From the NCBI RefSeq assembly GCF_000165425.1, contig NW_001799288.1:647067-711066 (forward strand): 64,000 bases of DNA, given 5' to 3'. The DNA is from Paramecium tetraurelia (lineage: Eukaryota; Ciliophora; Oligohymenophorea; Peniculida; Parameciidae). The translations under genes were made by a program, and so were the position numbers. This document shows, one piece after another, positions 47,939 to 59,770 of the stretch. Position 1 is the first letter of the stretch. The number at the start of each line of letters is the position of its first letter. The notes below the pieces were generated by a model. It searched no databases. It was not told where the DNA came from and worked only from the letters and a program-made list of their open reading frames with translations.

Positions 47939-50900
47939 TCAATTTATTTTGAAAGTATAAAAGAGAGACTAAATATTTATTTTTTTCATCTCCTCTTTTC
48001 TTTCCCTTAAATAGTTTTCAATTTTATTATAAACATGCCTTAGTTGTTTTAGAATTGGTCCAAATATACTAATAAGTAAAATTCCAATTAAAAAAAAGCC
48101 TATTGATAGTTTTGTATTTTGATTTAAATACTATGAAAAGTCCAAGGAAAATGCTGCAATCATGAAAGTAAACAGCATTATTGGAAATTCATTCAAAAAG
48201 ATAATTATAAATTCAAATTTTGAATTAGCTAATTAAAAAAACCATATAATTTCAATAAATAGTAATTAGGAAAAGGATAATAATAAACACTAAAGCAGTG
48301 GTTAGACTTGAACCTTGATTAATATTAATAGAAATACAAACTTTTTTAATAATATAATCGACTCAAGCTATTATTCCTTAATATTTTTAATTCTTATTAA
48401 TTTTGTTTCCCTTTAAAATAATTTAAATATACAGTTTATCACTATCATAAAAAACATTAAACAAATTCCAAATGATATTTCTGATCTCATGTTAAATTAT
48501 ACATTTGAGTCTAAAAAAAGAAGAATTTTGAAAATTAGGTCAAAACTATTGCTTTGAAAAAAAAAAATGAATTGTTAACTTAATTTTATCCGAACTAATT
48601 TATGAATGCTTCTGTATAAATAATAAAATTTAATTGCCATTTAATCTACTATTTTGCAATTTATAATTCCAAGATTATAAAAGGATCTAGCTGTAAAACA
48701 ATTATTGTTTGTTAAAGAAATATAAAACATCACTAACCAATAGCCAAAGAAAATCGCTAAAATTTAGGCTACCTATCCATAAATATTGCTCAATAAATCG
48801 GCATTGAGTTAATATTGATAAAATTTGCCGTGACTTTGAACCTTTTCTTCATAAATAAATAAATTTAATGTTTCTACTATTCTAAAATTTATCATAATAT
48901 TTTATAATTGTACAAAATCTGATGATTAAAAATAAATATACAGATTTTAAGGAAATTCCACATTTATGAACTTAAGGTAAGATTGATATTATAAAATATC
49001 AAGAATTTCTAAGAATTATGCTAATTATCCAAATATTAATAAAAATACTCCAAATCCAGTTAGTCCCATCATGATGCTCTAACCAAAAAGAGTAAGTTTT
49101 TCTGTATTTAGCATTTATACTACACCCATAACTTAAGGTATTCTGAGTGCAATATCAGAAGAACTTGAAGGAACTAGGATATCGTTCTCATCCAATAATA
49201 CAGTACTTATAGAGACTGTCAGCGTAGGTGTATTTTCTAACTTTTCAAGAAAAGTGATTTTAATAATATAGTTAATATCTCTTACTAAGTCAAAAATGAT
49301 TTCAGTTACAGGTTCAATACTTAGATTATATTAATCTGAATTCAAATCTTAGATAAATATAGAAGCTTAATCAATGAAAATTTGATTAGATTGATTCAAC
49401 TTAACTTTTTTTGAATATGTTAAACTTAGATATTCAGTATTATATGATTGATTGAGGAAATTTAGAGATAACTACGTTATTTTATAACATTGACTAAATT
49501 GATCGTTTGGAATATGGCAATCCCAACCTTATTCAATATTGTAGTTTTCTGAACATCCATCATTATTTAAAGAGTTTCCATCATCACAAAATTCACCTTT
49601 TTATATTATTCCATTACCATATTGAATACATTACTCATCCTTAAGTGTTGAGAATTTATCACAAGATTAACATTTCCCTTCTAAACAAATTAAACATCCC
49701 TAACTACAAATTTAATCTAATTATTCTATTATTATTGTAGTATCATTTATTATCGGTTCTTATGGTTTTATGTACTCAAAGCATTTTCCTTTTATACATT
49801 TTTAACAATTAATTTCACACTGAAATTAGCAATCATAGCATCCATCATTAGAAATTTGATTTCCATCATCACACTCCTCCAACCCTTCAACTATATATAA
49901 ATCTCCACATATAGGTCTACATCCTTTTTGTATGAGTTCAAAGTGATCCTAACAATATAGACACTCATTTTGATCGATACAATAAAGACAATATGGACTG
50001 CATTCAAATAAACATAAAAAACAACCATCTCCATCAATTTAATTACCGTCATCGCATTATTCACTTGACTAAATTGCTATTAAACCATCACCGCATATTT
50101 GTTAACAACTGTTATTGATTAATAACCATCCATCAAGACAAATTAAGCATATTCCATTTACACAATTAAAACATTCTAATTAACAACTTTATTAACATTT
50201 ATAACATCCATCTTATTGTATATTGTTCGAATCGTCACAAATTTCTAAATTTTAAACAATTCCATCACCACAGTTTGGGACACATTATTTATGATTTATG
50301 CCCAATGCATATCCATTTTCGCATTATAAACAAATTTCTTAATCAATTTAATTACATTGATCAATCTAATTAAAATTTATTTAATTTATTAAATAAATTA
50401 TATTTTCGATAAAAGTTTCATAAATTTATTATGCAACTAATTATTCAATAAAAACCTTTTAATATATTAATTCTTAGGCTAAAGTAGTTCTTTATAAATA
50501 ACAACCAAAATTTTCAATAATTCTGCCTACTTCTGAATCATAACAAGCCATTACACATTCGTCATTTTATAAAATAAGATTTGGTTTGCAGTTTTGAAAC
50601 ACCTAAATAGAATGAAAAGCTTACATTTTATAATTCTTATTATTTTGATTGGCCTTATTGAAGGCATAATCCAAATTAGCATATATCACAATCTAATGGA
50701 CATGAAAATTTGCAATTATTACATCCATCATAAGGAATCTAGTTTCCATCATCACATTCCTCTTACGATATCAAAATACGATCTCCACAAATTGGAGAGC
50801 AGTTCCCATTATCATAATGCCATCCGTTTTAACAATTAATACAAACTCCATTTATACAATTTATACAACCTTCAACACAATCATAATTGAAAGAAAAGCA

Positions 50901-52113
50901 TCCATCAAAAGGGTATATGTTTTGATCATCACAAATATGGAAAGAAGGTTATCTAACAAAAAGTTGAAAATCTCGAATTCCAAACCATGGAGCCCAAGGG
51001 GTATAAACTGAACTCGTTGTAGTCAATATTGTGATTTTAATTGAAGGATTGGTATGAGCATACTTGATAATATTAGCATTTTTTTGTGTGTAATGATACC
51101 AGAATCCATCATAAACTGTAGCAGGGTTATCATAACCTACCCATTACTATGTATATGACCAGTTTTGTACAATAATGTCATCTATTTTAAGAGTAATGGT
51201 GGTCGAACCAGAATTGAAAATCATAATTTTTAATTTCAAACTAATAGCAACATGGTTTGGTAAGGAAATTGATTTTTCAAATGATGATCCCTAAGATTGA
51301 TGGTAGTAGAGGTCTATTTTATTTGATTAATTTACCATGGCAAAAATCTAAGACAGTTGAAGCTGTTCCTGAATATTTCCATTAATCTGAAATATCTAAC
51401 GACCCCAAGTAAATTGAAGTGAATGATTCCTTAAACAGCCACTAATCCAACAAACCATTAAAATCAAAAAATTGAATCTTGGTATTAGTATTGACTTCTT
51501 CTATCTTTAAAATAAATTCTGAAATTCCCCATCTTCCATTTTCGGCTAACATTACTATTTATATAGAAGGGCGATCATGCACAATAGTCTTTGATATGAA
51601 AGTAACTTCGTCATTTTATGAAGTACCGCAAATATCTGTTGCACTTGAAGAACAAGATAAAATTTGATTATAAATGATTTCATTATCTACATAAATTAGA
51701 AAAGTATTGCTATTCCAGTTATCAATTCTAAAATTAATTAAATAATACTTCCAATGTTTAAACTCAATCGAAACTTTTTCATGAGGACCTAAACCAAACG
51801 ATTTTTGAACTAAAACATTGTATTGTGTGCCAAAATTATCAATATAAAAAATGTTTGAAGATCCACAAGCATTAATTCCATACTGATAAGGGGTAGTTTC
51901 ACTTATGCCAATCCAATCTATTATTTTACTAATATACTACTATTATTTTAGATGTAGGGGTTATCAAAAAAACTCTCATATACCTCTTTTGTCGATTTCC
52001 ATTGCTTATCAGCAGTGTCAGTATTACTAATTTCAGCATTAGTATTCCCTTCTACAATCCTATTTAATTGAAATTCACAAAAGAAAAAACAAATTCATCC
52101 CTGACTCCATCAT
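47939..52113 (-). CDS. large cysteine-repeat (DUF4215-type) multipass membrane protein
   Basis: About 1,370 residues ending at TGA 47941-47939. Introns: 52060-52078, 51918-51937 and 50603-50624. After a signal-like N terminus there is a beta-rich region (GINACGSSNIFYIDNFG, WNSNTFLIYVDNE). Then come repeated Cys units CGDG/R..E-C-D-D-G-N..D-G-C of the DUF4215 (Myxo_disulf-type) kind, for example EECDDGNQIPYDGC, EQCDDGNQIDGDGC, EECDDGNQISNDGC and FCDDGNSLNNDGC. The last 550 residues hold six or more hydrophobic helices and a basic tail. This is a known ciliate surface-protein architecture. The start is uncertain: ATG 52113 or 52098 needs a 19-nt GTG-starting intron, and an alternative ATG frame (MLKLVILTLLISNG) lies nearby. 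Confidence 0.85.
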
Positions 52114-52343
52114 AAGTTTAATACATTTAAAATTATATTAAAATTTTAAATAAGATCCAAATTTAAGAAGAATAATTTATAATCTTGACATATTTTAATA
52201 TACGAAGATAAGCCTTTGAGAAATAGTTAGTGATTTTTTATTTAATCTAAAAAATTTTTATTTTGCCTACTTGAGGGTGGAAAATTGAATTTTTATATTT
52301 TGATTATTAATAATAAAATTCAAATTTTTAACATAATATAAAG

Positions 52344-53204
52344 ATGAAAGTGATTCAAAATCCAACTTAGTATTTTTTTGAATAGTCTAATAATCCACCA
52401 GATGAATATCTCAATAAGATTAATGCCTTCATCGGAAAATTGATAAATCAAAAATAGTGTCTATTATGCAAATAGGACTATAACATCAAAGATAGATTAC
52501 CTAGAATACTTATTCATTGTGGGCACACTATATGCACATAATGTCTAGGTAATTTTTATAGGTTAGTTCAATATATCTATGAATAGAAACAAAAGAGTTC
52601 GATGTCCACTCTGTTTGAAATTAGTTAAACATCTTGATTCAATAGATAGATTACCTGTATAAATTTAGTATTAAAATAGATTAATCATACAATCTTTACA
52701 AAGATGGCTGAAGAGATTAATAAGAAGAGTAGATTTCATGGAGGAACTGATGTGATAGATCCATAATAATATTTATTCACATAATTTTAATAATCAGCAG
52801 TCTAAGCATAGAAAATAAGATAACAACAACAAAACCAATATCCTTAGATTGACCCTGATTCAGGACTTGAATACTGTGAATTTCATAATGACAGGGTAAA
52901 ACATTTCTTTTGCATGAAACATAAAGTCACTTGTTGCAGAGCTTGTTCTGAAATGATTCATTAAAAGAAAGTAATCATTATTTAAATCTTGAAGGATTGC
53001 ATAGTTGTAGATCTTTATGAAATTGAGGATGTTCCAGCCTTCTTGAATGAAGCCTACAAGTTAAATCAAGAAAAAAATTGTGAAAATCAAAATATTGAAT
53101 TCTTACCAGGTATTCTTTTCTTTTTATTAGATGATGATAATAATGTTAATGATGATTATTTAGAGGATGAGTTTGCTCAAAATGAAAGTCTATAAAGCAT
53201 ATGA
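52344..53204 (+). CDS. RING-type and B-box zinc-finger protein (TRIM-like)
   Basis: About 260 residues, ATG 52344-52346, TGA 53202-53204, introns 52543-52561 (19 nt, GTC start, join tentative), 52657-52679 and 52971-52994. The N-terminal C-x2-C...C-x-H-x2-C-x2-C...C-x2-C pattern (CLLCKQDY, HCGHTICTQC, RCPLC) is a RING finger. After a Q-rich linker, EYCEFHNDRVKHFFCMKHKV and TCCRACSEMIHQKK form a B-box. A short acidic tail ends the protein. The order RING then B-box suggests an E3 ubiquitin ligase. The coiled coil of animal TRIMs is weak or absent. Confidence 0.8.
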
Positions 53205-53225
53205 ATATAATTAACTATAAATTTA

Positions 53226-53725
53226 TCATGGATACTAGAATTAAGGAGCTAAGCTTTGTTATTAAACAGTATTTATAAATTCTTGTACTCTATTTTATAC
53301 ATAATTGGCATCTTATCTTATTGTTTTTTATATTTCTAATTCTATTTGACCAACAACTTATTGCTAATAAAAAACATCTTTCTTTAGAACACATCCTAAC
53401 AATTCTTCGCTAGTTAGAGTTGTTTCAGCTATTAATTCTGGTTCTACTCTTGAATTAAACTTGTAGTATATATAAATTTATACATCTAGTATTTATAATT
53501 TTATATTCTCTCCAGTGTCAACTTCAATTAATTCTGTGTCATTCCATATAGGGTTCTTTTCGGCAGCTTTACTAATCGATGAACGATATTATTATTTTTG
53601 GGTGATTATTTTTACAAATGGATTCTAATCATCACAAATATAAATAGTACCATTTTGCTAAACAATTTTGTAGATCTAGTTAGATTCGCGCCTTTTATTA
53701 CTATTTTTCTTTTTCTATCATCCAT
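53226..53725 (-). CDS. small C2-domain protein
   Basis: About 150 residues, ATG 53725-53723, TGA 53228-53226, introns 53676-53701 and 53460-53483 (24 nt, in-frame). The body NGTIYICDDQNPFVKIITQ, then NPIWNDTELIEVDTGENIKL and ELIAETTLTSEELLG, follows the strand order of a C2 domain (D-P-F/Y-V, N-P-x-W-N-E/D, L-x-I-x-V-x-D, with the G-E-x-x-I block degenerate). Calcium-binding aspartates are only partly present, so calcium-dependent membrane binding is doubtful. It lies tail-to-tail with the RING/B-box gene, with 21 bases between stops. Confidence 0.65.
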
Positions 53726-54191
53726 TTAAATGTTGTTTATATATTTAATATTATATTAATTAATTTCTTATTCCTAACTTTTCAAATTTTATTCTTCTTC
53801 ATACTAAAGAACTCTCAGTTGGTTTTAACATTCCTTTCAAATTTTTGCTCCCCTTATTTCTATCAACCTCATAAAAAAACATATGAAAATAGAAATTATT
53901 TCTGTTTTATATATAAGAATAAGCTAGCTCTTCTATAACATGAATTATTTTTTTATATCAAATGATTTTCTAGCATACTTGAATACTTATACCAAAGATA
54001 TTGTTTATTAAAATTGAATTTTTACTCAGCTTAAGCAGAAGGATGTAGTTTAATAAAGAAAATCATTTTTTAGAGCCTTCAACTTCAATTCTTAATTAAA
54101 AGTGGTTCTTATATAAAATCACAAATCAGAATATGTTGATCACAAAGGAGTTATCTTAATATATTTATATCGTTTATATGATTAATAATTG
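53726..54191. other. intergenic, nothing recognised
   Basis: AT-rich spacer between the C2 gene start and the stop of the LC1 gene. Short frames only. Confidence 0.55.
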
Positions 54192-54822
54192 TCATTTGAC
54201 AGTGGTTGTAGGGACTCCATCTCCTAAAGCTTTAACCTTTTCCAATAATGAGTCATCTACAACAGTACCATCTACATTTTTTAAGGTATTAATCCTTTTG
54301 AGAACAAGCAATTTAGGGTCATCTTTCTAACCATCATAAATAGGGTTTCCTTTTGAATAATTTAAAAGAATTACCTACAAAGAGTACATTGGCTATTTCT
54401 GGGAGATCTTTCAATTTATCAACTTCATCCCAGACCTTGATTCTGTTATTACCAATATAAAGTGTATGTAATTTTACGCATGGTTGTAGACCATCAAGTC
54501 TTTCAATGTAATTATAACTTAACCAAAGTTCTTTTAAAGTTTATCCTATTTCTTCCAATCCTGCTATTTTCTTTATATTGTTTCTTGATAGTGACAGTAT
54601 TTCTATTTGCCTTAAACCAGGCAGATTGACCATCTTTTCTATTGCATTTGAAGAAAGGGACAAGCGTTTTACTTTAGCCAATGTATTTAAAACTGGAGGA
54701 TCTAATTTGTCAAGAGGTGGATTTTAGAATATCAATCTAATATCTTCTGCTTCAGATGGTTGTTCACCTGGATGTTCTTGTTCCCAGTTTTAAAGAGCTT
54801 TTGCACAAGTTGTCTTTGCCAT
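54192..54822 (-). CDS. DNAL1: axonemal outer-arm dynein light chain 1 (LC1, leucine-rich repeat)
   Basis: About 200 residues, ATG 54822-54820, TGA 54194-54192, one intron 54350-54374. The protein starts MAKTTCAKALQNWEQEHPGE. It contains SDS22-type leucine-rich repeats: VKRLSLSSNAIEKMVNL, IEILSLSRNNIKKIAGLEEI, TLKELWLSYNYIERLDGL and LHTLYIGNNRIKVWDEVDKL, then LFVGNPIYDG. The end (LKNVDGTVVDDSL) matches the terminal cap of LC1/DNAL1. LC1 binds the microtubule-binding domain or stalk of the outer-arm gamma/beta heavy chain and tunes beating. Length is normal for the family. Confidence 0.9.
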
Positions 54823-55434
54823 TTGATAATTTATATAAAATTTAATTATTAATTTTGAAGTTCAAAATTTCTGTTTAAATAGGCTAATAGTATATTCTCA
54901 AAGATACTTATAGAACAATTTAACCTTAGGAATTGAAACTGAGTTGAAGTTTTTTTTATGATCATAGTATAAATTTCATTTTATTATTAGAATATAAGTC
55001 GAACGTGGAAAGTCAATGTAGTTGATAATTTTAATTCAACGAAAAGACAAACTGTTATTGATTTTGATAACAATAATAGTGCTGATTCGACAATTAATAA
55101 AACTTATTTATTATGACTAACACCAAAGGTTAGAGCGAGTTTCGAACTTTAGGTGAAGTTAATATTTAAAAAGTTTGGTAGTTAATAATGAATATATATA
55201 AATCTGTATTATAACTAAATTGTGTTCATGGAGGGGAAGGAATACTTTGATTGTGTATGTGTAAATATTATTGATTAATATAAATTACTAAAGAATTCAT
55301 TATTTTATTTATTAAATAACACTCTTTTTTGGAGTGAAGAATTTAGAGGAAGGTATGGTTTCATTGCAAGAATATCACTTAATATTATTCATTATACTTT
55401 TATATTTTATCAATTCCTTTATATTACTTTAGGA
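54823..55434. other. divergent intergenic region
   Basis: 612 bases between head-to-head starts of LC1 and the CDCA7-like gene, AT-rich with no recognised ORF or RNA gene. Confidence 0.55.
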
Positions 55435-57902
55435 ATGAGCGAAGAAAATTAATTGAATGATGATAAAAACTAAAACAGAAATAATCTCGAGAAAATTATA
55501 AAGTTAGATAAAAAGAATGGGAATTTTGATATTTATGATAAGTATTCTAAGTATGTTCAATTTTCATTACAAATAGACGGAAACTGAAAATTAGAACCTC
55601 TTAGAATAATTCACACATCAACAGTTCATATTAAAATGAATACATTTTATGTTATTTTTGGAGACACATCAATTAAGTATACTTCAAGAAAATTGATGAA
55701 CCAGAATAAGAGCGACTTGAGTATCTCAAGGCTATAAATGAAGACGTCTTATATACTGAATTTCCTGTGAAATATACAGATTATAAGTTTTATTAAGCCA
55801 GGCAAATCTTAAATAAGTAGCAATTGAAATCAGAAAATTCTACTTATAATGAAAATATTTTAAAGCATATTAGATTAAGTGGACTTATTCACAAAGCCAA
55901 AGATTTAAAAATACCTCAGATTGATAAAATATATTATATGAAATAGAAATCCATGGTCAAATTTAAATAATAATAAAACATTAGGTATTAATTTATTAAT
56001 AAAAGTTCGTTAATTTAAGAAAATGCTTAATTAGACAAATTATTGGATAAGTTGAATGAATAAATAGAATTAAGAACTGATTAAAAGGATGAAATATTTC
56101 AATAGCTTTAAGAGTATTCTTCAGAATTATAGCTAATCAACAAATAAAATAAAAAAGATTTATAAAATTTAAATTAAAAAATTAAGTCAGACTAACCATT
56201 AAACGTCTTTGGCACTTAGGTTCATATTTATAAGTAACCACGTAATAACAATGGGTTAAGTAAAAGCTAAATTATTTACAACAACGAAGCTTTGCTCATC
56301 TATCTAAGAAAGAGTTTAGAATAATTGGATTATATATAAACTGCTGAATCCATCGTTAAAGTGGTTGGTTCGACTCATTCAGCTAATGGGTTCACATTTT
56401 GCGTTGCATTTGAATCATCCTTAAATTCAAATAATGTGAATATTGAGGAAGACATAATGTATGAATTGGATAAATTAAGAGATACATCTTTATTTAAGTT
56501 TTACAATATTCCTCAAAAGACTAAGTATTCTCACATCGCTTAAAATGTAATTACAAATATATATTAAAGTTCATTGGGATTAACTAAGTGTAACATAATA
56601 GATAGAAAATAAATCCTTTAATAAATAAAAACCTTACAAAAGAGATTAAAATAACATCTTAAAATGAGAATGATACCAACTTATCTCGTTATGAAGCATG
56701 TCATCATTGCAAAATGCTATTTAGGGAAGAATACTTAATATCTTGTAATTATCGAAGTGGAACTATGGGATTGCCAATCATAAATTCATCAATAACTGAT
56801 TCATATATATTTTCATAGAGTATCAGTTTCGATAATAATTTAAGTTGATGATGAAGGGATAGCAAGTCGAAGATAAGTACCAAATAGAAAGAAAACAGCC
56901 TATAGTATTTATTCAAAGAAAAGTATCAATCTATCAAATAATTAGATGGCGAATTAATATGTCAAAGGAAGTTCTGTAGAATGTGCTTGAAGTAGAACTA
57001 TGATATTAAAATCGAAGAGGTTGCTTAGAAGACGGATTGGGTATGTCCCTTTTGTTAAGTATATCCCAATAATCAAAATAAATAGGCAATTTGTTTTTGT
57101 TCGAGATGCCAGAGGAATGATATTATGATCAAGTTGAAAGATTTATTTACAATTTGTGGTGGAGATCTTGAGTAATTAACCAAAGATTCAATTTTTGAGA
57201 AATATGTTAGACCTTTGACTGAGGAGTAGATATATAAACGGAAGCCAAGTTAATTATAAGTAGATTCTCTTTTTATCTTTTAGAGAACTGGTTAATCAAT
57301 AGTCAAATAACAATTAAGCAACTTTAGAGATATGTAAACTATAAGGCTTGATTTTGAAAATCTTAGATTGTTGTGCTCTTCGATATTGAGGAGGGAGAAA
57401 ATGAAATGGAAAATATTAGAATAAGATATTCTTATGTGGAATGAGTACATCAAATCAAATTAAAGCAAGAATCAAAAGAATATTCAAAAGAATAGCAAAC
57501 TGTAATCGAAAACTAAGTAGATCACAAAGAAAATTAAGAAGTAAATACTCTTCATATCAAATAAGATAGGAGATTGACTAAGAATTTTCACCATCACCCT
57601 ATTCTAGCAGTAGCGAGTATTTATAAAGTAGCGAATATGAATCTGGTGAAAATCTAAACTAAATTGAGAAGGAACAGTAGATAACTAAATCGAAATAGAA
57701 AATGAATATAAAATCTAATTCAAAATAGAAAAAATAGAAATAACAATCAATAAATTAGATATTATAGAATTATAAGTCTTTTCCAGCTAAAAATCTCAAG
57801 AGAGAAGTTGCCTATCTTTTGTAATTTCAAGATACTGATACTTACAGTTTGATACTTAAAAAAATCAAATAGGATCAAACAAAGAACCCATCCAGGAGAT
57901 GA
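55435..57902 (+). CDS. CDCA7-like protein with 4CXXC (zf-4CXXC_R1) zinc finger
   Basis: About 765 residues, ATG 55435-55437, TGA 57900-57902. Introns: 55551-55576, 56547-56569, 56820-56844, 56877-56905, 57059-57085, 57541-57565. A long charged, partly coiled-coil N-terminal half precedes the Cys-rich core: ACHHCKMLF, then an insert, CQRKFCRMCLKQNY, DWVCPFCQ and AICFCSRCQRND. This CxxC, C-x4-C-x2-C, CP-x-C, C-x-C-x2-C order is that of the CDCA7/MAOA-repressor R1 finger (C-H-Q-C-R, F-C-x-x-C-L, W-x-C-P-x-C-R-x-x-C-N-C-x-x-C). CDCA7 proteins recruit the HELLS/LSH remodeller to chromatin. A long disordered S/K/Q tail follows. The linker between the first two Cys clusters is poorly defined (two of the introns fall there). 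Confidence 0.75.
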
Positions 57903-57950
57903 TAATCAAATTATTAGTATATAATAATAATAATAGTTATGAATTATCAA

Positions 57951-59027
57951 TCAACAAAGTAAACATGTCTATTAAGCGTTCAATGTGCATTGTATGCAGA
58001 CATAGTGTCTATTACATCTAGCCTTAACTTGGGCATCTTATAATGTCATTAAACATTGAGAACACAAATTATTGTTGTTTTTAATGTCATCTTGAGTAAA
58101 TTGTTTTTCGCCGCATTGATACTCGATAATTTTTCTTAATTAAATAAATTAAGATTCCAAATAATTAGGTTGATTAGAACCAACAAATTTAGGAGGCCAG
58201 TTTGGATCCATTAATAAAGTGGCTGCATTTGGTTCTGCATCTTAGATTTTAGGCTACTTTTTCTCTCTTTCTGCTGATGAAGGTCTGAACTTTTAAGTTT
58301 GATTTTTCAAAGTAATCAATCTTCTGATTAATTTTGCATTGCATCCGAATACTGGACAGACTATAGAGTACTTATTTCTAAAATAAATCTTTAGACAATG
58401 TTCACAATATCTATGTCTACAAAATATATTGTTGGCTAAATCTACTTTTGCTATTAAACAAACAGAGCATGCCTTTAATGTTATTTAAATATCCAATTCT
58501 CCATATTGTACTTCGCCAGAATAATTGATGAATCCATACTATTAATGCTCTTCTACAATATAAACTAATTCTTTAGATCCTTTTCCAATTTCTTTTGGAT
58601 AATAATTTTTTTTATAATTCATTCTTACAAATCTAAACCCTGCCTTCACTATTAACATCTTCTTACCGAGTTGTTTGTAAGCTAATGCAAACCCCTCCAA
58701 ACAAATTGATGTTTTCTTATAAAATATCTACATTGCCATGTGAGGACTTAGACCTGCTTTTAATTTAAAAATCAAACATCTTAATTAATATACGGTATGA
58801 CGAAAATAATAGATCTTAAGGGTTTCTTTATTATGAAATGGATTTTTTTCTAAATATTCATAAATCTCAGTCAGCATTAAAATTTACTTCCATATTGCTA
58901 ATTATTCAATTAACAATAAGAATTTGGCTGACTTGGGATTTTTGAACACTCTTAAGTAGCCTTTGCTAAAATTATATTCAAGGGATAGTTTAGTCACTGG
59001 CACTATCGAATATACACTGAGTACCAT
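57951..59027 (-). CDS. RING-like zinc-finger protein with two Cys/His modules
   Basis: About 358 residues, intronless, ATG 59027-59025, TGA 57953-57951. The N-terminal half is helical with no Cys clusters (SLEYNFSKGYLRVFKNPKS). The first module reads CSVCLIAK...IFCRHRYCEHCLKIYF...CPVFGC, with RING-type C-x2-C...C-x-H-x2-C-x2-C...C-x4-C. A second module at the C terminus reads CSQCLMTL...CNRHYVCIQCTL...CLLC. A linker with PNAATLLMDPNWPPKF separates them. Ubiquitin ligase activity is plausible; the IBR arrangement of RBR ligases is not complete. Tail-to-tail with the CDCA7-like gene (48 bases between stops). Confidence 0.75.
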
Positions 59028-59052
59028 TCTTTTTCTGTTATTATTTTAATTA
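59028..59052. promoter_or_regulatory. 25-base gap between divergent start codons
   Basis: All the DNA between the starts of the RING gene (minus, 59027) and the Y14 gene (plus, 59053): T-rich, AT-only apart from one or two bases. Both initiation sites must be here or within the coding regions. Confidence 0.5.
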
Positions 59053-59500
59053 ATGTCTAAAAAATAAACCAATGATAATGCAGATAGATACAAAGGCGAT
59101 GCTGGCAATTTTCAATCTTTAGAAAGTGACGATGGTCCAGGACCAATGAAATGTAATCACCAAAATCTAATTTCTAGCTATTGAAGGTTGGATCGTCATT
59201 GTGAAAGGCATACATGAAGAGGCCCAAGAAGATGATGTATTTGATGCATTCAGTAAATATGGACCAATAAAAAATCTACATTTGAATCTAGACAGAAGAA
59301 CTGGATTTGTGAAAGGGTACAATACCTAATTAAAAGTTATAGTTATGCATTAGTTGAAATTTAATGAATACACTCATGCTTCTGATGCAATTAATGGGAT
59401 CAATAAATCAGAGGGTATATGTGGTAAGAAAGTTCAAGTTGATTGGGCATTTAAAAAGCCTCCAAAGAAAGGAGCATTAAAATAAACTAAAAAATAATGA
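59053..59500 (+). CDS. RBM8A: exon-junction complex protein Y14 (RBM8A), with one apparent frameshift
   Basis: About 130 residues, ATG 59053-59055, TGA 59498-59500, introns 59153-59177 and 59317-59342. The core is [50 protein letters not shown] and ASDAINGI...[14 protein letters not shown]. This is the RRM of Y14, including the E-G-W-I/V start and the [10 protein letters not shown] block that faces Mago. Y14-Mago is part of the exon-junction core. After the second splice the frame breaks: AAATTT (59357-59362) has one base more than needed for VE-F-NEY, and without it the frame continues. The unspliced intron plus the extra base is 27 nt, so intron retention restores the frame. Either an assembly error or a real lesion. 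Confidence 0.88.
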
Positions 59501-59770
59501 TTTAGAATTTATTTGGTTTTTAATAAATAAATAAAAAGGAGAAAAATTTTGATAAAATCAGTTTTTGTAAAATATTGGTGTTTCCTTCAGTTCTCTATTA
59601 ATTGCCAATTGGTTATTAAATATCATAGGTATCTAAGATAAAAATAATAATTGTTTTAATAAATATATATTTATATGGGTAGGTAATACTAAATTTAATA
59701 ATAATTAAGATATTTGATTTATATTTTGAGTAGGAAGTGTAATTATATATCATTTATGATCGATGTACAA
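59501..59770. other. intergenic spacer
   Basis: 270 AT-rich bases between Y14 and the next minus-strand gene stop. No gene is seen. Confidence 0.5.

Noticed and set aside
50594-51011. Two plus-strand ORFs
   Set aside because: They are antisense to the Cys-repeat region of the membrane protein, whose E-C-D-D-G-N units are unmistakable on the minus strand.
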